From NCBI GenBank assembly GCA_035691185.1, contig DASSJN010000213.1, forward strand, positions 1 through 11,293: a stretch of 11,293 bases of DNA, in the 5' to 3' direction. The notes below the pieces were generated by a model that made no database searches, was not told where the DNA came from, and saw nothing but the letters and a program-made list of their open reading frames with translations. A program made the position numbers and the translations under genes. This document shows, one piece after another, positions 6,412 through 11,293 of this stretch. The DNA is from RPQJ01 sp035691185 (GTDB taxonomy: Bacteria > Pseudomonadota > Gammaproteobacteria > Steroidobacterales > Steroidobacteraceae). Position 1 is the first letter of the stretch, and the number at the start of each line of letters is the position of its first letter.

Positions 6412-7869
6412 TCAGCCGCCTCCGATCATGCGCGCCGCGGCCCGGTACCACTCCGCGAGGTAGGGCGGGATGTACAGGCCGAGCAGCAGGACCAGCGCGA
6501 GGTGCGCAAACACCGGCAGCAATGCCGGCTGGTGCGGCAGCCGCCGGCCCGTGGCTTCGCCGAACACCATCGACTGCACGCGACCGAAGATGGCCGCGAA
6601 AGCGACGCCGAGCGCCACGAGCAGGATCGGCGTGGCCCAGGGTTGCTGCTTCATCGCGGTGGTGAGGATCAGGAACTCGCTCGCGAAGACGCCGAACGGC
6701 GGCACGCCCAGGATCGCGAGCGAGCCGAGCATGAGCCCCCAGCCGATCGTCGGGTTCATCGCGAGCAGCCCGCGGATGTCGTCCATGCGCTGCGAGCCCG
6801 CCTTCTGCGCCGCGTGGCCGACCGCGAAAAAGATGGCCGACTTGGTGAGCGAGTGCACCGTCATGTGCAGCAGCGCGGCGAAGTTCGCGACGGGGCCGCC
6901 CATGCCGAACGCGAACGTCACGATGCCCATGTGCTCGATCGACGAATACGCGAACAGGCGCTTGATGTCCCGTTGCCGCCAGAGGAAGAAGGCCGCCAGC
7001 ACCACCGACAGCAAGCCGAATCCCATCAGCATGTTCGAGGGCAGCGAGGACTGCAGCGAGCCCTCCACGAGCACCTTGCAGCGCACGACCGCGTAGATCG
7101 CGACGTTGAGCAGCAGCCCCGACAGGACCGCGGACACCGGCGTCGGGCCCTCGGCGTGCGCGTCGGGCAGCCAGTTGTGCAGCGGCGCCAGCCCGACCTT
7201 CGTGCCATAGCCGACGAGCAGGAACACGAACGCGAGCGACAGCACCGTCGGCTCCAGTTCACCCTTGACTGCGGCGAGTTCGGTCCAGAGCAGGGCGCTC
7301 ACGCCTTCCGCCCCGAGGACCTTCTCGGCGGCGAAGTAGAGCAGGATCGTGCCGAAGAGCGCCTGCGCGATGCCGACGCCGCAGAGGATGAAGTACTTCC
7401 AGCCGGCCTCGAGGCTCGCCGGCGTACGGTACAGCGTCACGAGCAGCACGGTCGACAGCGTCGCGGCCTCCATCGCGACCCAGAGCAGCCCCAGGTTGTT
7501 GGACGTGAGCGCCACCAGCATCATCGCCATGAACAGCTGGTACATGCTGTGGTACAAGCGCAGGCGCCGGGCGTTGAGGCGCCCGTGCTCGATTTCCACG
7601 CGCATGTAGGGGCGCGAGAAGATCGAGGTCGTGAGGCCCACGAATGCGGTCAACGCGACCAGGAAGACGTTGAACGGGTCGATGAAGAACTGCTCGCGGC
7701 CGGCGAGCAGGTTGCCTTCACCGATCACGCGCGCCGTGAGTGCGGCCGCCGCGAGGAACGTGACCAGGCTCAGCGCGACGTTGATCTCGGCGGCGTGCCT
7801 GCGGTGGCCCCACCATGCGAGCAGCAACGACCCGCCGAGCGGCGTGGCGAGCAGGACCGCGAACTCCAC
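6412..7869 (-). CDS. hyfF: HyfF-like antiporter-type membrane subunit (NuoL/M/N family)
   Basis: Integral membrane subunit of the hydrogenase-4-like complex, homologous to HyfF and the Mrp-antiporter-like subunits of complex I; it should form a proton or Na+ channel. 485 residues with about 14 predicted helices, slightly shorter than E. coli HyfF (~526). Ion-path residues are present: Glu134 in TM5 (LLWVAMEAATLS), Lys224 in TM7 (YGTKVGLAPLHNWLPDAHAE), Lys343 (HSLTKSAIFF) and Glu398 near TM12 (GVFASEFLI). The conserved discontinuous-helix region GPTPVSAVLSG lies at 241-251 and RLFAYSSIEHMG at 304-315. The frame is open far upstream because it runs antisense through other frames of hyfE and hyfC. 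The true start is GTG 7869: it shares one base with the hyfE stop codon (TAGTG), has a good ribosome binding site, and gives a hydrophobic N-terminus (MEFAVLLATP). Confidence 0.93.
   Translation of the reverse strand: MEFAVLLATPLGGSLLLAWWGHRRHAAEINVALSLVTFLAAAALTARVIGEGNLLAGREQFFIDPFNVFLVALTAFVGLTTSIFSRPYMRVEIEHGRLNARRLRLYHSMYQLFMAMMLVALTSNNLGLLWVAMEAATLSTVLLVTLYRTPASLEAGWKYFILCGVGIAQALFGTILLYFAAEKVLGAEGVSALLWTELAAVKGELEPTVLSLAFVFLLVGYGTKVGLAPLHNWLPDAHAEGPTPVSAVLSGLLLNVAIYAVVRCKVLVEGSLQSSLPSNMLMGFGLLSVVLAAFFLWRQRDIKRLFAYSSIEHMGIVTFAFGMGGPVANFAALLHMTVHSLTKSAIFFAVGHAAQKAGSQRMDDIRGLLAMNPTIGWGLMLGSLAILGVPPFGVFASEFLILTTAMKQQPWATPILLVALGVAFAAIFGRVQSMVFGEATGRRLPHQPALLPVFAHLALVLLLGLYIPPYLAEWYRAAARMIGGG
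6419..6423 (-). promoter_or_regulatory. Ribosome binding site for the hyfG-like gene
   Basis: GGAGG on the minus strand lies eight bases before ATG 6410, inside the end of hyfF. It is the clearest Shine-Dalgarno site in the operon and fixes the large-subunit start. Confidence 0.65.
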
Positions 7870-8537
7870 TACTGGTCCTCCCTGAGCGATTCCAGGTGGT
7901 CGAGGTCGAGGCTGTCGAACTGCTCGCGGATCTGGAAGAAGAAGACGCCGAGCACCAGCATCGCGACGAGAACGTCGAGCGCGACGCCGAGCTCGACCAC
8001 CATCGGCATGCCGTAGGTGGCGCTCATGGCGCCGAAGAACAAGCCGTTTTCCATCGACAGGAAGCCGACCACCTGCGACATCGCCTTGCGCCGCGTGATC
8101 ATCGTGATGAACGCGAGCAGGATCACCGCGACCGCGATGCCGATCGCATTGCGTGTCGCGGTGCTGGCGAGTTCGGCGATCGGCTGCGCCAGGCCGAACG
8201 CGAACACGACCGTCACGAGCCCGGCCAGCATGGTGCCCGGCACGTTGAGCAACGGCTCGGTGTCCCAGTACACCTCGAGCCGGCGGATCAGCCGGTGCAG
8301 CAGCCACGGCAGGCCCACGACCTTGAGCGCCAGCGTCAGCGCCGCGGACAGGTACAGGTGGTTCTGCCCCGTGCGCCACGCGAGCAGCAGGGTGGCCGCG
8401 CACAGCAGCGTGCCCTGCATCGCCAGCAGGTTCACCAGCGAGACGATGCGCCGCTGGGACAGCATCGCGAACGACACGAGCAGCAGCAGCGCCGCGCAGG
8501 TGTTGAGCAGTTGCAGGTCGAGGGACGTGAAACTCAC
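7869..8537 (-). CDS. hyfE: HyfE-like membrane subunit (NuoK-related)
   Basis: Small integral membrane subunit of the hydrogenase-4-like complex, 222 residues against ~216 for E. coli HyfE, with about six to seven hydrophobic helices. The C-terminal half resembles NuoK: VVGFLSMENGLFFGAM (156-171) carries a membrane glutamate (Glu163), and MVVELGVALDVLVAML (179-194) carries a second (Glu182). These correspond in style to the paired TM glutamates of NuoK that form part of the proton path. The N-terminal half adds extra helices not present in NuoK. The start is GTG 8537, three bases after the hyfC stop; only a G-run (minus strand, 8550-8546) could serve as a ribosome binding site, so coupling to hyfC is likely. 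The stop codon overlaps the hyfF start by one base. Confidence 0.9.
   Translation of the reverse strand: MSFTSLDLQLLNTCAALLLLVSFAMLSQRRIVSLVNLLAMQGTLLCAATLLLAWRTGQNHLYLSAALTLALKVVGLPWLLHRLIRRLEVYWDTEPLLNVPGTMLAGLVTVVFAFGLAQPIAELASTATRNAIGIAVAVILLAFITMITRRKAMSQVVGFLSMENGLFFGAMSATYGMPMVVELGVALDVLVAMLVLGVFFFQIREQFDSLDLDHLESLREDQ
7876..7880 (-). promoter_or_regulatory. Ribosome binding site deciding the hyfF start
   Basis: GAGGA on the minus strand lies six bases before GTG 7869. It identifies this GTG as the hyfF start, rather than any codon in the long open stretch upstream, which is out-of-frame hyfE/hyfC sequence. Confidence 0.6.
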
Positions 8538-8540
8538 CGG

Positions 8541-9491
8541 TCAGGCCCCCAGCAGCAGGTGCACCAGCAGGCCGAGCACCGCGAACATGAACGCCGTGGC
8601 GAGGAACTCCGGCGCGCGGAACACCCGGAGTTTCGCCGAGACCGTCTCGAGCAGCGCGAGCCAGACGCCGGCGAACGCCAGCTTGCCGATCAGCACCGGG
8701 ATCGACAGCAGCAGTGCACCGGGCTCGGGCTCGCCGGTCGAGGCGCCCCACGGCACGAACAGCGCGAAGCCGATGCAGGCATAGTTGAACAGCTTGAGCG
8801 CGGCGGCCCACTCCATCAGCGCCAGGTGACGCGCCGAATACTCGAGCAGCATCGCCTCGTGGATCATCGTGAGCTCGAGGTGCGTGGCGGGGTTGTCGAC
8901 CGGGATACGTGCGTTCTCGGCGAGCAGCACCATCGTGAACGCGACCGCCGTGAACGCGAGGCTCGGGTACAGGGCGGGCGCCTGGGTCGCGAGGCGCTCG
9001 GCGATCAGGGGCAGCGCCGTCGTGGCCGAGATCAGCGAGGCTACGAAGATGACCATCAGCAGCGCGGGCTCGGCCAGGAAGCCCACCATCATTTCGCGGC
9101 GCGCACCGAGCGTGCCGAACGCGGTGCCGATGTCCATCGCCGCCAGCGACATGAACACGCGTGCGGTCGCGAGCAGCCCGACCAGGGCGATCGCGTCGGC
9201 GGCCGAAGTGAACGGCAGGCCCGTGCCCATCGACGGGATGATGGCTGCCGCCGCGACCATGGCACCGAACACGACGTACGGTGCCGCTCGGAAGAGCCGC
9301 GACGCGCCGTCGGCCAGCACCGCATCCTTGTGGAACAGCTTGCGAATGCCGCGGTACGGCAGCAGCAGGCTGGGCGCCGTGCGGTTCTGCAGCCACGCGC
9401 GGCACTGGTTGACCCAGCCGAGGAACAGCGGCGCCAGCGCGATGGCGGCCAGCACCTCGAGCAGCTGAGTGACCCAGGCGAGGCCGCTCAC
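8541..9491 (-). CDS. hyfC: HyfC/HycD-like membrane anchor subunit (NuoH family)
   Basis: Membrane subunit that docks the peripheral arm to the ion-pumping arm, homologous to HyfC/HycD and to NuoH of complex I; 316 residues, the same size as HyfC. About eight hydrophobic helices are visible. Family landmarks: LLLPYRGIRKLFHKD (42-56), the loop GARREMMVGFLAEP (129-142) that in NuoH faces the quinone cavity, and the charged loop ENARIPVDNPATHLEL followed by TMIHEAM (192-214). The ETVSAKLRVFRAPEFL segment near the C-terminus (282-297) is also typical. The start is GTG 9491, which overlaps the hyfB stop in a GTGA arrangement (4 shared bases). The upstream GGTGG is a weak Shine-Dalgarno match, so translation probably depends on reinitiation after hyfB. 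The conserved acidic and basic loops suggest the link between redox chemistry and ion movement is retained. Confidence 0.93.
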   Translation of the reverse strand: MSGLAWVTQLLEVLAAIALAPLFLGWVNQCRAWLQNRTAPSLLLPYRGIRKLFHKDAVLADGASRLFRAAPYVVFGAMVAAAAIIPSMGTGLPFTSAADAIALVGLLATARVFMSLAAMDIGTAFGTLGARREMMVGFLAEPALLMVIFVASLISATTALPLIAERLATQAPALYPSLAFTAVAFTMVLLAENARIPVDNPATHLELTMIHEAMLLEYSARHLALMEWAAALKLFNYACIGFALFVPWGASTGEPEPGALLLSIPVLIGKLAFAGVWLALLETVSAKLRVFRAPEFLATAFMFAVLGLLVHLLLGA

Positions 9492-11293
9492 AGGACCACC
9501 GCGAGCAGCGTCACGAGCGTGACGAAGCTGTAGGTCAGGTAGGCCGAGATCCGCCCCTGCTGCAGCCACGCGAGCGAATCGGCCAGCCGCTGCACGCGCG
9601 CGCCGAGCGGCGCGTAGACCAGGTGCCAGATCCGGTCGCCGACGACCACGCGGTAGCGCGGGGCCCTGTCGAACGGCGACGGCAACTCGCGCTCCATCGT
9701 GAAGAACGCCTGGAAAATGTGCCGGATCGGTTGGCCGAAGCCCTCCGCGGTGTCCTGCATGCGGGCATCGATTCGGGCGAAGCCGCAGTCCCAGGCCGGC
9801 GCACGGCGCACGGCGCGCCGGTAGACACGGCGCACCACGACCGACGTCGTGGCGAGCACCACGACGATGACCGCAAGCAGCACGAGCGGCGAGTACGACA
9901 CCTCGCGGTCGGGCAGCGGCGCCAGCATCCACCACGGCGAGGCGCCCTGTGGCGGCACGCTGCCGATCAGTTGTGACGTCGTCGCGCCCAGCGCGTCGAT
10001 CACCTGTGTCGGGAACAGCCCGAGCAGCACGCACCCCAGCGCGAGCCATGCCAGGCCCAGTCGCTCCAGGCGCCCGGCGTCGTGCGCGTGCGCCAGCCCC
10101 GCCTCGCGCGGCTGCCCGAGGAAGACGACGCCGAAGAACTTCACCATCACATACGCGGCGAGCGCGGCCGCCAGCGCGACGATCGCGGCGCCGAGCGGCA
10201 GCAGCATGTTCACGAACGGGTGCGGCACCTCGTGCGAGAACAGGAATGCCTGCAGCAGCAGCCATTCCGAGACGAAGCCGTTCAACGGCGGCAGGCCCGA
10301 GATCGCGAGCACGCCAACCAGCGTGAGCCAGGCGACCCAGGGCATGCGGTGGATCAGTCCGCCGAGCCGGCCGAGGTTGCGCTGGCCGGTGGCGTGCAGC
10401 ACGGCGCCGGTGCCGAGGAACAACAGGCTCTTCATGAACGCGTGGTTCACGGCGTGATAGAGCACCGCCACCAGGGCGAGCGTGGCGAGCGCCTGCATGC
10501 CGACGCCATGGAAGACGACGGCGAGGCCGATGCCCGTGAACAGCACGCCGATGTTCTCGATCGAGGAATAGGCGAGAAGCCGCTTCATGTCGGTCTGCGC
10601 GGCCGCGAAGATCACGCCGAAGAGCGCCGTGGCGAGCCCGAGTGCGACCGGCACGAGTCCCCACCACCAGGCGGGATCGCCGAGCAGGTCGAACGTGACG
10701 CGCAGCAGGCCGTAGACCGCTGTCTTGAGCATCACGCCGCTCATCAGCGCCGAGACCGGCGACGGCGCGGCCGGATGTGCCTCGGGCAGCCAGACGTGGG
10801 TGGGCAGCAACCCCGCCTTGGCGCCGAAGCCGAACAGCGCGAGGCCGAACGCGGCCGCCGCCCACGCGGGCGAGAGCTCCGCCGCGCGCATCGCGTCGAA
10901 CGTGAATTGCCACGTGCCGCCCTGCAGGATGCCGAAGCTGAGCAGGATCGAAATGGCGCCCACGTGGGCGATCAGCAGGTACAGGAACCCGGCGCTCCGG
11001 ATCTCGGGCAGGGCGTGCTGCGACGTGACGAGGAAATACGACGACAGCGCCATCGTCTCCCACGCGACCATGAACGCGTACGCGTCGTCGGCGAGCAGCA
11101 CGAACCCCATGCTGGCGAGGAACAGGTGGTACTGCAGCCCGAGCACGCCGGGCGCCGTGCCCTCACCCTTGCGGAAGTAGCCGGCCGCGAAGATCGACAC
11201 GCCGGCCGAGGCGCCCCCGAGCAGCGCGAGGAACGTGCGCGACAGGGGATCGAGCCGGAGGTGGAACGGCAGGTCGGGCAGGCCGATCAGCAG
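9488..11293 (-). CDS. hyfB: HyfB-like antiporter-type membrane subunit, 5' end beyond the window
   Basis: First visible gene of the operon. It encodes a large integral membrane, ion-translocating subunit (NuoL/M/N and Mrp antiporter family) homologous to HyfB of hydrogenase-4. 601 residues are visible. The frame is open to the right edge and begins within LPFHLRLDPLS, a segment near the N-terminus of the family, so about 70 residues are missing compared with E. coli HyfB (672). Ion-path residues are present: the TM5 glutamate in MVAWETMALSSYF, the TM7 lysine in FGAKAGLLPTHVWLPEAHP, the TM8 lysine in SGVMLKTAVYG, a lysine in NHAFMKSLLFLG and the glutamate in NGFVSEWLLL. The long C-terminal region (about the last 170 residues) contains the HyfB-typical WDCGFARIDARMQ stretch and a final TM helix ending LTYSFVTLVTLLA. 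The in-frame GTG at 11200 is internal, not the start. Confidence 0.95.
   Translation of the reverse strand: MLIGLPDLPFHLRLDPLSRTFLALLGGASAGVSIFAAGYFRKGEGTAPGVLGLQYHLFLASMGFVLLADDAYAFMVAWETMALSSYFLVTSQHALPEIRSAGFLYLLIAHVGAISILLSFGILQGGTWQFTFDAMRAAELSPAWAAAAFGLALFGFGAKAGLLPTHVWLPEAHPAAPSPVSALMSGVMLKTAVYGLLRVTFDLLGDPAWWWGLVPVALGLATALFGVIFAAAQTDMKRLLAYSSIENIGVLFTGIGLAVVFHGVGMQALATLALVAVLYHAVNHAFMKSLLFLGTGAVLHATGQRNLGRLGGLIHRMPWVAWLTLVGVLAISGLPPLNGFVSEWLLLQAFLFSHEVPHPFVNMLLPLGAAIVALAAALAAYVMVKFFGVVFLGQPREAGLAHAHDAGRLERLGLAWLALGCVLLGLFPTQVIDALGATTSQLIGSVPPQGASPWWMLAPLPDREVSYSPLVLLAVIVVVLATTSVVVRRVYRRAVRRAPAWDCGFARIDARMQDTAEGFGQPIRHIFQAFFTMERELPSPFDRAPRYRVVVGDRIWHLVYAPLGARVQRLADSLAWLQQGRISAYLTYSFVTLVTLLAVVL

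Noticed and set aside
6412..9405. A single ~1000-residue minus-strand protein ending as HyfF
   Set aside because: Only the last 485 residues are HyfF. The upstream part reads hyfE and hyfC out of frame and is Arg/Ala/Pro-rich. GTG 7869 has a good ribosome binding site and sits on the hyfE stop.
4671..9533. Several plus-strand open frames of 570-660 codons across the hyf operon
   Set aside because: They are antisense to strongly conserved membrane and redox genes, and their products are Arg/His/Gln-rich repeats without domains. They are GC-skew shadows.
8541..11063. An 840-residue minus-strand protein ending as HyfC
   Set aside because: The upstream ~520 residues are an out-of-frame reading of hyfB. 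The GTGA overlap at 9488-9491 marks the real hyfC start.
4334..11293. Functional hydrogenase-4 or formate hydrogenlyase
   Set aside because: The large subunit lacks every NiFe cysteine and the maturation tail, and no formate dehydrogenase, ferredoxin or maturation genes are visible.
1..11293. tRNA, rRNA, CRISPR arrays, insertion sequences or phage genes
   Set aside because: The window is almost fully coding, with no repeat-spacer pattern, no transposase or integrase frame, no terminal inverted repeats and no cloverleaf or rRNA-like sequence that I could find.

Overview
The window is chromosomal-looking DNA from a high-GC Gram-negative bacterium. GC looks like roughly two thirds or more by eye, and third codon positions are almost always G or C. 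A lipoprotein outer-membrane efflux factor and a glutathione-dependent Gfa protein point to a proteobacterium, plausibly Burkholderiales or a high-GC gammaproteobacterium. The sequence alone does not fix the genus.

Left part (2-3575, + strand): the end of a tripartite drug/solvent efflux operon. It holds the last ~688 residues of an HAE1-type RND inner-membrane pump. An 8-bp overlap leads into a NodT/OprM-type outer-membrane lipoprotein. The periplasmic adaptor gene is not visible and would be expected upstream of the left edge. A strong GC-rich hairpin (3591-3620) follows the operon.

Middle (3741-4316, + strand): a single gene for a Gfa-family zinc protein (S-(hydroxymethyl)glutathione synthase family), behind a leader of ~165 bases with inverted repeats. 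It converges on the next operon with only 17 bases between the stop codons.

Right part (4334-11293, - strand): six tightly packed genes homologous to E. coli hydrogenase-4 (Hyf). In transcription order they are hyfB (5' end cut by the window), hyfC, hyfE, hyfF, hyfG and hyfI. Together they encode a membrane arm (two antiporter-like subunits, a NuoH-like anchor and a NuoK-like subunit) and a peripheral pair (NuoC/D-like and NuoB-like). Junctions run from a 4-base overlap to a 7-base gap, so translational coupling is likely. The key observation is that the large subunit lacks all four cysteines that would hold a NiFe centre and ends right at the second motif, while the small subunit keeps its 4Fe-4S cysteines and both antiporter-like subunits keep their charged membrane residues. 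The complex is therefore best read as an energy-converting hydrogenase-related (Ehr-type) ion-translocating complex between group 4 hydrogenases and complex I, not as a hydrogenase. Its electron donor and acceptor cannot be read from this window: no HyfA/HyfH ferredoxin, no HyfD and no maturation genes are present. Ehr complexes are a known but biochemically poorly defined class, and this is the most interesting system in the window.
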